NCBI RefSeq assembly: GCF_937616625.2
Contig: NC_065575.1
Location: 8,997,501 to 9,061,500 of the forward strand
Direction of reading: 5' to 3'
Origin: Mercurialis annua
Taxonomy: Eukaryota > Streptophyta > Magnoliopsida > Malpighiales > Euphorbiaceae
DNA: 64,000 bases
This document shows, piece after piece, positions 21,393 through 32,480 of the stretch. The first letter of the stretch is position 1, and each line of letters opens with the position of its first letter. Both the position numbers and the translations under genes were made by a program. The notes under the pieces were generated by a model. The model had not been told where the DNA came from. It made no database searches and saw only the letters and a list, made by a program, of their open reading frames with translations.

Positions 21393-24300
21393 AAATTTTC
21401 AGTTGGAACGTTCAGGGAATGGGCCCCCTTCGAACGTTCAATATTTTAAGAGATTATGTCAAAAATCTCAAGCCTAATGTGGTGTTCCTTATGGAGACAA
21501 GAATGGATAAGAGGAGAATGGAAAGAGTTTGCAGAAATTTAGAGATGGAAGGGCTGTTCACGGTGGATTGTGAGGGCAAAAGTGGTGGATTGGCGTTGAT
21601 GTGGGGAAGTTCAGGTACGAAGGTAACCATTCTGGGCTCCTCTAAATTTCACATCGACTGTTTTGTTGAGGATGAGAATCTTAATAAGTGGAGGTATACT
21701 GGGGTGTATGGAAATCCTGTTCAAGCTCAGAGGATTCATACATGGACGTTGATGAATAGGCTTAGGGCTATGTTTAATGGCCCATGGATTTGTGGGGGAG
21801 ACTTTAATGAGATCCTTAAAGAAGAGGAGAAGGAAGGAGGAGCCCCTAAAGCTGCCTCTTTGATACGCAACTTTCAGGAAGCGTTGAATGATTGTGGTCT
21901 TGTTGATGTGGGCTGCGGCGATGGAGAAGTCACTTGGTGGGGAAATAGAGGCTCTGGTGTTGTTAAAGAGAAGCTGGACAGGTTTGTGGTCAATTCGGAC
22001 TGGAACCTAATTTATCCAGACTGTGTAGTTAAGTATCTGGATTTTTGGGGCTCGGATCACAGACCGATAGTTTTATGTGGGAAGCAGGAAAATTGTGGTG
22101 ACCGAGGAAAGAGGAAAAGGGGGAGTAGATTTCACTTTGAAGAAGCTTGGGCTCTTAAAGCTGAATTTACGGAGGTTGTGAAGAAAGAATGGCAGAGGAA
22201 CCCTAGTGGAGGGAGTGTGGTTGATATATCTCATAAGCTGAAAAGATGCAGTGATGTTTTCAAGAAATGGGATAATCATTCCAACAAAGGGATGAAAAGG
22301 GAGATAGCAGCGAGGAGAGAAAAGCTGAGAGTTTTGATGAATGCTCCTGCTGCTGATTTTAATTTTGATAGAGTTAAAGAAATGGAGAGGGACCTTGACT
22401 CTCTTTTGCATGAGGAAGAGGTGAGATGGAAGCAGAGAGCTAGAACAGATTGGCTAGCTCACGGGGATAAAAACACGAGATACTTCCAGCTTAGAGCTAC
22501 GAAACGTAGGGCGAGAAATCAGATTAAAGGCTTGCAAGATGAACTGGGGATTTGGAAGGAGGAACCAGCAGCCATAGAAGGGATTATTCAGAGTTACTTT
22601 AAGTCCATGTTTGAGTCTACTAAACCGAGTAGCGTGGAGATAGATGAAGTTTTGAAGCACGTCACAACAGAGGTTAGCGGAAGCATGAATGACACACTCT
22701 GTAAAAGATTTGGGGATGAAGAGATAGTTAAAGCTCTGAAGGATATGGCCCCCACAAAGGCACCAGGCAAAGACGGTTTTCCAGCTCTGTTTTACCAGAG
22801 ATATTGGCAGGTGGTGGGCAAGGAAATCACTGAGGTTTGTCTCTTAATCCTGAATAGTGAGATTGAAGTTAATTGCATTAATGAGACGATTATTTCTCTT
22901 ATTCCCAAGATTAAGAATGCCAAATGTATGTCACATTTTAGGCCTATTAGCTTATGCAATGTGTTGTATAAGATTGTTTCTAAGGCTATTGCTAATAGAC
23001 TTAGAATGGTGTTAGACAGTATTATTGACAGTGCACAGAGTGCTGTCGTGCCTGGTAGACAGATTATTGATAATGCCCTGATTGGTTTTGAGTGCATTCA
23101 TGTGATAAAGAATTCTCGAAAGAAGAAAGATGGGATGATGGCCTTAAAGCTAGACATGTCTAAGGCCTACGACAGAGTCGAGTGGATTTTTGTGGAACAA
23201 ATGATGAGGAAGCTAGGGTTTAGAGATCAATGGATTTCTAAAGTTATGCGTTGTGTGTCTTCTGTTCAGTTTTCATTTCTGTTAAATGGGAGCGTTAAAG
23301 GAAAGATCAGAGCTGAGAGAGGGTTGAGACAGGGGGATCCGTTATCCCCTTATTTGTTTCTGATTTGTGCACAGGGATTATCAAGCATGATCAACAGTGC
23401 AGTGAATAAGAAGTTAATTTCTGGAATTAAGTTTGGGGATGGGTGTCATATTTCTCACTTGTTTTTTGCTGATGACAGCTTGTTGTTTTGTAAGGCTAAT
23501 TCCCAAGAGTGTAGTTTGATTAAAGAGATTTTGCAGGTGTATAGCAAAGCATCTGGCCAAGTTATAAACATGGAGAAATCTGCTTTGTCGTTTGGAAAGG
23601 GAACCAGGCCTGAAACAAGAGAGGAAATCAAAAGTATCTTCAATGTCCCAGAAGTTAAGTGTCATGAGAAGTATCTTGGTCTTCCATCCTCTGTGGGAAG
23701 ATGCAAAGGTAACAGCTTTCAATCCATTAAAGATAGAATATGGCAAAAACTTAATGATTGGAAAAGCTCCCTGTTCTCGGGTGGAGGTAAGGATGTGTTG
23801 ATCAGAGCAGTTGTACAAGCTATTCCTACTTATTTTATGAATTGCTTTAAATTCCCCAAATCCCTTATCGATGCCATTGAAAGACTTTGCAATAAATTTT
23901 GGTGGGGGAGTAGTGATGTGGCTAAAAGAATTCATTGGGCTAAGTGGAATTTGTTGTGTAGATCTAAATGTAAAGGTGGGTTGGGATTTAGGGATTTGGA
24001 GTGCTTTAACAAAAGTTTACTTGCTAAACAGGGGTGGAGGATTCTGGATCAACCAGAGAGTTTGATGGCTAGAATGTTTAAGGGTAGATACTTTAAAAAT
24101 AGCTCCTTTTTGGAGGCTAAATGCCCTAGGACTGCATCTTATACGTGGAAAAGTATTATGTGGGGTAGAGAATTGCTTAGTGAGGGGCTGAGATGGAGGA
24201 TTGGAACGGGGGAAAATGTGCATATCTATGGGGATAAATGGGTTCCTATGGAAAAATCCTTTAAAATTCAGAGTTTGCCCGTTCTTGATATAGATGCGCA

Positions 24301-25519
24301 TGTTGTTTCTCTTATGAGGGTGCAGGGGTGTTGGAATACTGAGCTAATCCATGCCTCTTTTTCTACAGAGGAGGCTGCAAGTATAATCAGCATCCCTCTG
24401 GCGAGAACTAGACAGGCAGACAGATGGAGGTGGCATTATGATAAGAAGGGTAAGTTCACAGTGAGAAGTGGGTACCATTTGGCAATGGAGGTTAAATATA
24501 ATGCTTCAAGCTCTGATTCTACAGGTGCTATGAAATGGTGGAAAGCTTTTTGGAAAAATCCTGTCCCTCTGAAAGTCAATGTGTTCCTGTGGAAGTGCTT
24601 TCATAACTGGATTCCAGTGAGGCTTAATCTACAGAGAAGAGGTATGTGTATTGATGTGTCTTGCCCAAATTGTGGGACTGATATAGAATCTAGTATTCAT
24701 GCGTTATGGTTCTGTAATGAAGCTAAGTTGGTTTGGAATTCCTGGCCTTCTTCTGCTTTGTTAAAACCTGGTAGAAGTTGGAGCCTCCAAGACTTTCTGG
24801 TTTCTGCTCAGTTAGTGTTGAGTAAAACTGATTTTGCTGTTTTTGGTGTCATTCTCTGGTTAGTTTGGCATGCTAGGAACACCAAGCTATTTGGTGGGGA
24901 TCATAAACCCAGGGATCAGGTAGTTCAGTGGGCCATTACTTATGTTGATGACTTCAGAACAGCTAATGAGAAGAAGACTAGTGGAGGGATGCGAAGAGAA
25001 GTAGGCAGGGAGGCTGCTACTGATAATAGATGGGTGCCTCCTAGAGGAAATGTGTTTGCTGTTAATGTTGATGCTGGATTTGCAGAAGATACTTTCACTA
25101 CGGGAGTGGTCATTAGGGACTGGCGTGGAGAGGTTCTGACTGCAGAGTGTAGCAGGTATGAAGGAAGACCAGGTGTGGATGAAGGGGAAGCATGTGCAAT
25201 CAGGGACGGCATTATTCTGGCAACAGAGACTAATCTTACTCCTTTTGTGATCAACTCTGACTCAAAAGTTGCAGTGGATAGCTTCAACAACACTAATCTG
25301 CCTTGTAATAGTGTGGGTCTTATTGCACAAGATTGCCTTGAACTAGTTAAGAACAGAAACTGTAATGGTTTTATTCATGTTAACAGGAACAGTAATGTGG
25401 TGGCTCATATGCTTGCTAGGAAAGCTTTTTCTGCAAACCACATTAGATCTAGATGGATGGGGCATGTCCCTCCTGATATTACTCGCTATGTGTTGGCTGA
25501 CCATTCAGCTCTAGTTTGA
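21389..25519 (+). CDS. LINE ORF2: endonuclease, reverse transcriptase, RNase H (intact)
   Basis: This is an uninterrupted 1376-residue polyprotein. The apurinic-type endonuclease comes first (about residues 1-230): MKIFSWNVQG with its Asn, the catalytic Glu in FLMETRMD, GDFNE, and SDHRPI with its Asp-His. The reverse transcriptase lies at about 450-750: FRPISLCNVLYKI, LDMSKAYDRVEW, RGLRQGDPLSPYLFL and HLFFADDSLLF, the FADD site. A zinc-finger-like Cys/His region follows (CPNCGTDIESSIHALWFC). The RNase H domain is near the C-terminus with VNVDAGF, EACAIRDGI and INSDSKVAVD supplying the acidic residues. All landmark catalytic residues are present. It nicks target DNA and reverse-transcribes its RNA by target-primed synthesis. 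The many minus-strand frames over it are shadows. Confidence 0.95.
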   Translation: MKIFSWNVQGMGPLRTFNILRDYVKNLKPNVVFLMETRMDKRRMERVCRNLEMEGLFTVDCEGKSGGLALMWGSSGTKVTILGSSKFHIDCFVEDENLNKWRYTGVYGNPVQAQRIHTWTLMNRLRAMFNGPWICGGDFNEILKEEEKEGGAPKAASLIRNFQEALNDCGLVDVGCGDGEVTWWGNRGSGVVKEKLDRFVVNSDWNLIYPDCVVKYLDFWGSDHRPIVLCGKQENCGDRGKRKRGSRFHFEEAWALKAEFTEVVKKEWQRNPSGGSVVDISHKLKRCSDVFKKWDNHSNKGMKREIAARREKLRVLMNAPAADFNFDRVKEMERDLDSLLHEEEVRWKQRARTDWLAHGDKNTRYFQLRATKRRARNQIKGLQDELGIWKEEPAAIEGIIQSYFKSMFESTKPSSVEIDEVLKHVTTEVSGSMNDTLCKRFGDEEIVKALKDMAPTKAPGKDGFPALFYQRYWQVVGKEITEVCLLILNSEIEVNCINETIISLIPKIKNAKCMSHFRPISLCNVLYKIVSKAIANRLRMVLDSIIDSAQSAVVPGRQIIDNALIGFECIHVIKNSRKKKDGMMALKLDMSKAYDRVEWIFVEQMMRKLGFRDQWISKVMRCVSSVQFSFLLNGSVKGKIRAERGLRQGDPLSPYLFLICAQGLSSMINSAVNKKLISGIKFGDGCHISHLFFADDSLLFCKANSQECSLIKEILQVYSKASGQVINMEKSALSFGKGTRPETREEIKSIFNVPEVKCHEKYLGLPSSVGRCKGNSFQSIKDRIWQKLNDWKSSLFSGGGKDVLIRAVVQAIPTYFMNCFKFPKSLIDAIERLCNKFWWGSSDVAKRIHWAKWNLLCRSKCKGGLGFRDLECFNKSLLAKQGWRILDQPESLMARMFKGRYFKNSSFLEAKCPRTASYTWKSIMWGRELLSEGLRWRIGTGENVHIYGDKWVPMEKSFKIQSLPVLDIDAHVVSLMRVQGCWNTELIHASFSTEEAASIISIPLARTRQADRWRWHYDKKGKFTVRSGYHLAMEVKYNASSSDSTGAMKWWKAFWKNPVPLKVNVFLWKCFHNWIPVRLNLQRRGMCIDVSCPNCGTDIESSIHALWFCNEAKLVWNSWPSSALLKPGRSWSLQDFLVSAQLVLSKTDFAVFGVILWLVWHARNTKLFGGDHKPRDQVVQWAITYVDDFRTANEKKTSGGMRREVGREAATDNRWVPPRGNVFAVNVDAGFAEDTFTTGVVIRDWRGEVLTAECSRYEGRPGVDEGEACAIRDGIILATETNLTPFVINSDSKVAVDSFNNTNLPCNSVGLIAQDCLELVKNRNCNGFIHVNRNSNVVAHMLARKAFSANHIRSRWMGHVPPDITRYVLADHSALV

Positions 25520-25522
25520 TTC

Positions 25523-25528
25523 AATAAA
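25523..25528 (+). terminator. LINE polyadenylation signal
   Basis: AATAAA lies four bases after the ORF2 stop codon and about 15 bases before the 12-A tail, as expected for the 3' end of an L1-type transcript. Confidence 0.7.
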
Positions 25529-25555
25529 GCTTTTATGGATTTCAAAAAAAAAAAA

Positions 25556-25735
25556 CATAATCTATAGCGGCCGTATTATAAATGGAAATAGGTGTTGTCA
25601 AAAAATTTAGATGTGATTTAATATTTTTCGACTATATAAAAAATACGGCCGCAGTTAGCATATTTAATTATTGCGACCTTATATAGGTCTCTTCGCAATA
25701 TTTGGTCCCTAGAAACCTAATTTCTTGTAGTGTAT
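25556..25735. mobile_element. CACTA-type transposon terminus (fragment)
   Basis: The segment ends AATTTCTTGTAGTG, the reverse complement of the standard CACTACAAGAAA terminus. It contains subterminal inverted words (GCGGCCGTATTA and ATACGGCCGC, GCGACCTTATATAGGT). The opposite CACTA end was not found. The LINE poly-A tail abuts it, so the LINE may have inserted into this element. Confidence 0.55.
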
Positions 25736-26414
25736 GTAAAAGGTCTCATTTTACAAACTTACATGTACATGTAGAACTAGAATTTATGAGTTATAATTCA
25801 GATTTTATAAGCGATATATAAGCTACATTCTATTAAAGTTTGTATTCATTTTCTCCCACAAGCGTTTTATTTCCCCGATGATAAAAAGAAAAACTGCTAG
25901 TAATATGTTATATAATTTGAAATTTAAGATCAAAAAAAGGCTGTCCACAGCCAACTCTTTATATTATTATGTAGCTCTTCTATTTGCTGTGCATATGTAT
26001 TATCTTATCTATAAATCTTCTTTTAAAAAATTTCATATTTCATTTAAAGACAGGATAATATTTTAGTTGCTATTTTTTATGTTTAAACTTGATCCAATAA
26101 CGTTAAATTATCATCTGTTCTTATCTGGTGAATTTAAAATGTTCTTTTAAAACTAAACATCTCATTTCATACACCCAGCAATGAATTCAAAATTTCAAAT
26201 TAACCCAGAAAATGAAACAACACAATAAACTAAAAATAAAAGAAATTTAATATGAATCAAGTAAATAAAAAATAAGTAATCTATCTTTTCCTGTTGTAAT
26301 TTATTAACTATAAGTCTATAACTTGTAATTTATTCTTAAAATAACAAATTCTATCTGAACTTATTGGATCTATCTGAAAATAATAACAATAAAATGAATA
26401 AAATGGTAATTTAT
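25736..26414. other. AT-rich intergenic region, 3' side of the VQ gene
   Basis: No coding sequence or structured repeat is recognisable here. The minus-strand part next to 26414 is presumably the VQ gene 3' UTR. Confidence 0.4.
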
Positions 26415-27122
26415 CTAATATTCACGGAACTCGTTTATCCCCTCCAATGGCGACGGCGACGACGAAATGGAGCTCCTAATGTTAGCCGGTGAGGTAAAAT
26501 ATAAAGAATCTGTATAACTATAAAATGGCTGACGGCGATGATGGTGCTGATTTGCACATAAAAAATCAGCTGAATTTGGTGTAAAAACCGGAATATTCGT
26601 CATATAAGGATTCGGCGGCTCAAATATCGGAGGCACAAAACAAGAATTAACCTGTGAACCGTCGCCGGTGATCGCCGAATTCTCGTCGGTGATAACCGAC
26701 GATGACTCATTATCTTCATTTCCAACGATCTTTAAATTCTTTTTATCTTCCTCCGATGTAGGGTTACCTTTTTCTTGCTTAACAACTTGAGGCTTCCGCT
26801 CATCATCGTCGTCCGTACGTGATATTCCGGTGAGTTTCTGCACCAATGCCATGAAATCCCGAGGATGTGTATGAATTATTTTCGGTGAATGTGTGTAGAT
26901 TATGACCGGATGACGTTGCTGCTGAGGCGGCTTAGCCGGGCCAGCCACCGCGGAGGAGGAACCCGAGGAGGAGGAGGAAGAGGACGGCGGCGACGACAAT
27001 GAGGAGGAGGAGGATTTCTTGATCATGTGAGAGTCTTTATTGATTTTGAGCGGCGGAGGACATAGACTCACGTTAATGCTGGTTTTTGCATGGTGATCAT
27101 GAAATGAAGGTGTAGGGCTCAT
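26415..27122 (-). CDS. VQ20: VQ motif-containing protein (VQ20/VQ8-like)
   Basis: A single exon encodes 235 residues, which suits the mostly intronless plant VQ family. The defining motif FMALVQKLTG (FxxxVQxLTG) lies at residues 90-99, inside a conserved block from about 71 (HPVIIYTHSPKIIHTHPRDF). The N-terminus (MSPTPSFHDHHAK) resembles Arabidopsis VQ20, At3g18360. A Ser-rich run spans residues 37-58, and the C-terminal half is acidic then Ser/Pro-rich. VQ proteins are nuclear cofactors that bind WRKY factors through this motif and modify their DNA binding. From memory VQ20 acts with WRKY2 and WRKY34 in pollen, but that role here is inferred from similarity only. The symbol rests on the N-terminal block, the motif block and gene position. 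Family membership is certain and orthology is probable. Confidence 0.93.
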   Translation of the reverse strand: MSPTPSFHDHHAKTSINVSLCPPPLKINKDSHMIKKSSSSSLSSPPSSSSSSSGSSSAVAGPAKPPQQQRHPVIIYTHSPKIIHTHPRDFMALVQKLTGISRTDDDDERKPQVVKQEKGNPTSEEDKKNLKIVGNEDNESSSVITDENSAITGDGSQVNSCFVPPIFEPPNPYMTNIPVFTPNSADFLCANQHHHRRQPFYSYTDSLYFTSPANIRSSISSSPSPLEGINEFREY

Positions 27123-27185
27123 TGTTTATGGTGAAAAAAATTTAGTATTTGAAATGTTTTGAGAGAAAAATAATTTTTGTTTGAA

Positions 27186-27196
27186 GGGTATATAAG
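27186..27196 (-). promoter_or_regulatory. Probable TATA box of the VQ gene
   Basis: The minus strand reads CTTATATACCC about 65-75 bases upstream of the ATG at 27122, a normal distance for a plant core promoter with a short leader. Confidence 0.5.
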
Positions 27197-27926
27197 AGCA
27201 AAATGTGCACCTGAATTTGTGGTTATGATTTGATTGATGGGTGGTGAGTAGGTAATGTGTTATCAAAAGATAACACTAAATGTGAAATCAAATATATATT
27301 TTGTTTATCTAGAATATATTATTTAATTAATACCTAAATTATAATAATCTAGATAGTTAAATATTGTTGAATTTCTATTTATTATGTTAAAATGGTTAAA
27401 ATGTGTCACTGAAATAGTTAACAGAATTTAAAAGAGATAGAAATAAGATATAAATAGTTAAATATAAACTACTTTTTTAAAAAATACTAGTGTGAACATA
27501 ATCTTATATCTATAAATAATATTTTCTCTGCTCGAACATAAATTATCTTTAAAATAATTATAATAAATAATATGTGTTTTTAATCTTATAATTTAAAACA
27601 TATTAATTCACTTTTTTATAAATTTGTTTGATAAAAGTATTAATTAAAAATTATTAATTAGAATGTTATATTCTTAAAAAAATAACATTACGAGAGTAAT
27701 TTGATCATTTTATAAAATTAAATTCAAATTAACATTTATTTAAAATTCTAAATTTATCAATCAATTTTTAAAATTTAGGGGGGGGGGGGGAAATAATTTT
27801 CATAATTGAGGGATGTAATTGTTTTTTTGCAAAATTTTAAAAGATTATAAGGACATGACAAGTGTATTTTGATGGGATACAAAATTTAAACATGTGAAAG
27901 AATTGTGCTGCATCAGGGAAGTGCCA
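27197..27926. other. VQ gene upstream region, AT-rich
   Basis: This promoter-side intergenic DNA has no ORF. It contains a run of 13 G at 27778-27790 in otherwise AT-rich sequence, which is a likely spot for length error. Confidence 0.5.
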
Positions 27927-27934
27927 CTGCCAAG

Positions 27935-28402
27935 CTAAGAAGCACGGAAACTTCGATAAAGTTGCGTTTCCCGTTTCGGAAACGTTTTGGAAACCGGAAA
28001 CTCTTGGACACCCGTACGAAACGTTTCGGGCCGTTTCTGTAAATAATAAAAATTTAAAATTTGTAAAAAATTTAAAATTATTACCCACAAGTAAAAAAAT
28101 TTAACTAGTTACCCATAAATTTTACATTCGTATTGCCCACAATATATCAAATATACTTATTTGTGTTGAATTATATTATAATTTTTTATATATTTATAAA
28201 TTTTTAAATATTTAGTATATTAAAATGAATTATTTTGTTAATTATGATAAATATTTAGATAATATTTTTATAAATATCCCTATATTTTTGTTATTTACAC
28301 GTTTCCTCCACGTTTCGTGTCCTTCATTTAAAAAATTTTTTGTTTCCCCGTGTCCGTTTCGTATCGTTTCCGTTTCCCGTTTCCCGTTTCCGTGCTACCT
28401 AG
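27935..28402. mobile_element. hAT-type MITE, copy 1, with 8-bp TSD
   Basis: The 468-bp element begins CTAAGAAGCACGGAAAC and ends GTTTCCGTGCTACCTAG, flanked by CTGCCAAG at 27927-27934 and 28403-28410. Subterminal regions are packed with CGTTTC/GAAACG words. The 8-bp duplication suits hAT. A shorter relative with the same ends lies at 37375-37531. Confidence 0.85.
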
Positions 28403-28410
28403 CTGCCAAG

Positions 28411-29560
28411 TAATTTTAGGCGGTTTGATTTAAAATTGGGATGAGGTGGCATAATCTCCTTGAGTATTGGAATGGCAACTTAAAAGAGGTGGGTCTGCGT
28501 GGCCGTTAAAACATAAATATAGGTGAGTTGGGCATCTGCGACGCAATTGGCGGAAAAATTAAAAAGTTAGTTAATAGTAAGATTGCTCCTCATTCTGTTT
28601 ACCCGCTTTTGGTCACATTCATAACATTTATTACACGTATATTATTAATCATCTTAACTTTTTTTTGAGTATATCAATCATTTTAATTAGGGAACGAATT
28701 TAATTAGGTTTTTTTTTTTTAAATTAGATTGAGCTAATTTTATTAAAAAAAGAAAAGCAAATTGATAACTTGTAAATTATCCGGGCGTCTTCTGAGGAGT
28801 CTTTTCGGCTAAGGGATATGCGAACAAAGGAACACAACCGTTAGAAGGGTGCCGAAAGGGAATTCCGGCAGACCTCTACGACGGTCAAGTAAGTTTCTAG
28901 TGAGAGAAAGAAGAGAGAAGTGAAAGAAGTATAGTTTTAGTTTAGAAAATGCGTATTACCCTTTGTCTTCATTCCTGTTTCTTATTTATATGTTGACTTT
29001 TCGGGATATGGTACGAGGTAGGTTTTGTCAGTCCGTACTCTCTATGTGCCTTTTGTGCTTACTCTGTCAGCTTTGTGAGTGTTAAAGTCGTTATTTGTCA
29101 GGATTAGTCTGTTAGTTTCCAACAATTCTCTGCTGTATTTTTGCGTTCGTCTTCGGCGCGTTGGATGTATTATGTGAAAGTTATTATCTGAGGAAGATGT
29201 CATCTGAGGAAACTATTATCCGAGGATATTTCAGTGAGTTTGGGATCTTCGGGGATGATTGTATTCGGCCCTCTTATGGTTACCATATGACCGAGTTGGA
29301 CTGTTGCGGTCTGGAAAAAGTATTGAGTTTCTTATCAACAATCATTGTGGTCGACCTTGGGGACATGGAGATTATCAAGTTGTTTGCAGCTGTTCCATCT
29401 TGGTTGTTATCACAAATCGAAGTGAAAATAAAAGTGATCGGAGTCCATCTAATGATGATAAGTAGACAAAGTTAAATTTATTCAGTAAAACAAATTATAA
29501 AAACCCTCATATATTTATTAATCAAATTAGACCGAATATTTGAACCACCACTTAATTAAA
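28411..29560. other. Unidentified, probably retrotransposon-derived region
   Basis: No gene is recognised. The phrase GACCTCTACGACGGTCAAGT near 28880 and the following T-rich text look like part of a plant LTR, but no boundaries or duplications were found. A 104-codon open frame (29161-29475, +) shows no family features. Confidence 0.35.
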
Positions 29561-31080
29561 AATGGACTTTTCAATTTAAAATTTAGAGTACGATACTCTC
29601 GATCCTCATAAATCGATGGACCAATCCCAGCGCTACCAGATCTCGACATTTAAAAATCAAAACGAGAGTCAACACTAAGGTTCGACTCACCAAAACAGCA
29701 CAACACAACAATCGAGACTATGCCAACACAAAACATGCTAAAACGACCTCGAGTGCTACCCACACGACATAACAGAGATCGAACAACAGACGTCATTTTC
29801 CAAAACACACACGCGAGGCATACTAAACAAACAAATAAACAAGTTATGACTCTCACATAACCCCAAACCACCCAAGCATGATTTAACCCGCATATAAACC
29901 CAACATATAACAAATATAACACGTGATCATCTAACATGTTATCACGGAAAACGAATATGCAACATCCTATTATCCAAACATCATGTTACTACTAACATGG
30001 CAAACAATTCATACTACTATCGATGTATCAAACATCGAAAACGGGCATGTAACAACATATTCGAAAAGAAAATAACAGAGATCAACACGTAGCATGGCTT
30101 CAATCAATAGATATGCAACATCACAATTCCATGATCTACGTCCCACTGGCGCATATAGAATACCTAGGTATCATGTCAATCTATCATGTATCAAGCAACC
30201 GTGCCAAACATGAAAACATGCTTCGTAAACTGCTACCATATAAATATGTCTCAAATAATTCACCAAACATTTAACATATGAGAAAGCATGTGAATCAATA
30301 CATCATAACATGTGTACCACTATACATGTAAACCGCTCCAATGAGTACAACTTATTAATCATATGACCAATTCGATAGCTCAAGTATCGATAAAAAAACA
30401 GCGCACAGCCAAAAACAACATGTTGGAACAAGTGTATTACTACACGTATCTAACCATATAACACAAAGCATGTAATCAAACAATTCTCAAACATGCTGCC
30501 AAACATGATGTATATAACATATTACCAACGACATTCAATGTCGACATTTTAGAGCATGGTCAAACAGTAAAAATACCAAAACAACGAAACATCATGAATC
30601 AAATTATTATTTTTTGTAAAATAATCTTTAAAATATTTTAGCCATACGTTAATCTCAAAAATACAAAAACTCTTTTCTTATCTAACTAAGCAACGAAACC
30701 ACACCCTAGGATATCGTGCCAAAATAAACCATCCGGCTACCGTGTCAACACACGTGCCAAGCCAAAACCACTTTGCATAATTACGAAACATTGTAAAACA
30801 AAACACGTAATCATACCATCTACCATAAAACATATAAACAAAACATCACATAAATACGCTTAACCCAAACACCAATCATAACATCTCACGATAGACGGCC
30901 CATGCCCTATCGGTTATGGAAGAATCGAGAGAAAACGATTACGTGAAAAGACAAGATTTTGACTCCTAATTACGTAGTAGTTCCTAAAACACGACAACTG
31001 ACAACACACTTAAGCACAAACTACACAACAATCAGCTCACAATGATCAGGTCTACTGAACTATTGCTCTAATGCCAACTT
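29561..31080 (-). mobile_element. Internal leader of a decayed Ty3 element (minus strand)
   Basis: On the minus strand this region follows an LTR end (31081) and begins, after four bases, with TGGCATTAGAGC at 31065-31076. That differs at two bases from the initiator-Met-tRNA primer site TGGTATCAGAGC. Beyond it lies about 1.5 kb of non-coding, CA-rich (plus-strand view) sequence with no gag-pol. The lower boundary is approximate. Confidence 0.5.
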
Positions 31081-32480
31081 TGTCACGACCCGATTTCATG
31101 ACATCGCAACTAGCGCTAGGAACAAAAGTGGTTGCTCCGGAACTCGTAGTAAGACTCGGAAAATGACAAATAACATAAACAAACAAATAATACAACCACA
31201 TGATTGAAGAAAAACTGAGACCCCCACTCTCATCTCATCGCAAGCATAAACATTTAAAACGTGAGATAGAGAAAGCAAAACCATTTAAATAAAACATTTT
31301 ACAATAGAGTGCGTAAAAATAAACCGTAAGCAAATACAACAAATAGACTCGATGTCTGACAATTACTACGGTCTACAATTAAAACGACTCAACTTCTTTT
31401 GAAAACCGAATCTTCAAAGTGAAAATGGAAGTCCAATAGCTTACTCGATAAAACCTGAAAATGGGAACAACAACGGGATCAGTCAAAACTGAGTGAGTTC
31501 TTTAAGTTATATTTAATTATTATTTTCAAAAACTAAAACAGTAGTACATATATCTATCGGCACAGAAATTAATGGAACTCTAAACCTCAACCGTAATATC
31601 ACATAGTATCATTGAATTCAAGTGATCGTGAAACCCGAGAACTTAATCCATCGAGTACACTCACCGATTAATCTGTTAACCCATAATCCAATTCCATAAT
31701 CCAAGGAATCAGAAAGGCCGAGAAATTAATTTATCGAGTACATCACCGACTTCACTTAATCCACAAGTTGTGAAGCCCGAGAAATTAATCCACTGAGTAC
31801 ATCACTAGCGAAGTCCGAGAAGTTAATCAATCTAGTACATCGCATAATGAAGCACAAGAAGTTAATCAATCGAGTACATCGCATAATGAAACCCGAGAAG
31901 TTAATCAATTAAGCACATCGTTACAACAATTGAATATCCTCAATACACGTATAAATCCACATTCCTAAATCGATTATTAGTGGTGGGCACGCAGTCCTAA
32001 TGACGCTCATTCGGTAGCACGTTCCATGTTTTCCATACGACTTGTTCGAAAACTATTTTGAATATATTAAAATATTTTACTTAATAAAAGTAAATTTAAC
32101 AAATAAAACTCATAAAAACCGCGTAATCACGGTACAATCTCCATCACTAGATCGCTCTTCGAGATCTACCTCGACTCCGACTCCCTCGATATAGGCGGGT
32201 CTAATACAAATCGATTAAGTTAACAAACGATACGACAACGACCACATCTAACTCTAGAATTCTAACAAACAAAATCATCGAGACAAACCACACACAAGGA
32301 AAACACTCGATTACACCAAAACACGCAAAAACACATAAATCAGGAAAACCACGAATTGCCATTATTAAAGGATTTCCTGATCCCAACTATGCTATGACTC
32401 AAATCCACCTTTCTAAATAAAGTCACTAAATTCCCAAAACAAGTTTCTAAAACTTTTAAACATTTTACTGGAGCGTCGAC
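31081..32480 (-). mobile_element. Truncated Ty3/gypsy LTR related to the one at 292-3946
   Basis: It starts (plus-strand view) TGTCACGACCCGATTTC and shares with the 292-3946 LTR the following CGCTAGG...GTGGTNGCTCCG...CTCGTAGTAAGACT order. Between 31620 and 31920 a unit like CCCGAGAAGTTAATCAATCG recurs at least six times, a counterpart of the repeats at 950-1350 in the other copy. The primer site abutting its 31081 end shows it is a 5' LTR on the minus strand. Its start is not visible near 32480, so it is truncated or too diverged to see. Confidence 0.6.

Larger units (their letters stand above)
19906..25555 (+). mobile_element. Near-complete L1-type LINE
   Basis: The element holds a short leader, ORF1 (damaged), ORF2 (intact), a 24-base 3' spacer and a 12-A tail at 25544-25555, with AATAAA at 25523-25528. 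The 5' end is not sharply defined. The sequence just before it (ACATAGTCTAAGC near 19894) resembles that just after the tail (ACATAATCTATAGC), a possible imperfect target duplication. Gene order, domain content and the poly-A tail are those of plant L1-type elements. The intact ORF2 suggests a fairly recent insertion. The ORF1 lesions mean this copy is not autonomous as sequenced. Confidence 0.85.

Noticed and set aside
22073..25293. Several minus-strand ORFs of 60-173 codons
   Set aside because: All are antisense to the LINE ORF2, follow its codon pattern and show no family features.
29161..29475. 104-codon plus-strand ORF
   Set aside because: It lies in probable retrotransposon text, has no family features and no upstream promoter signal.
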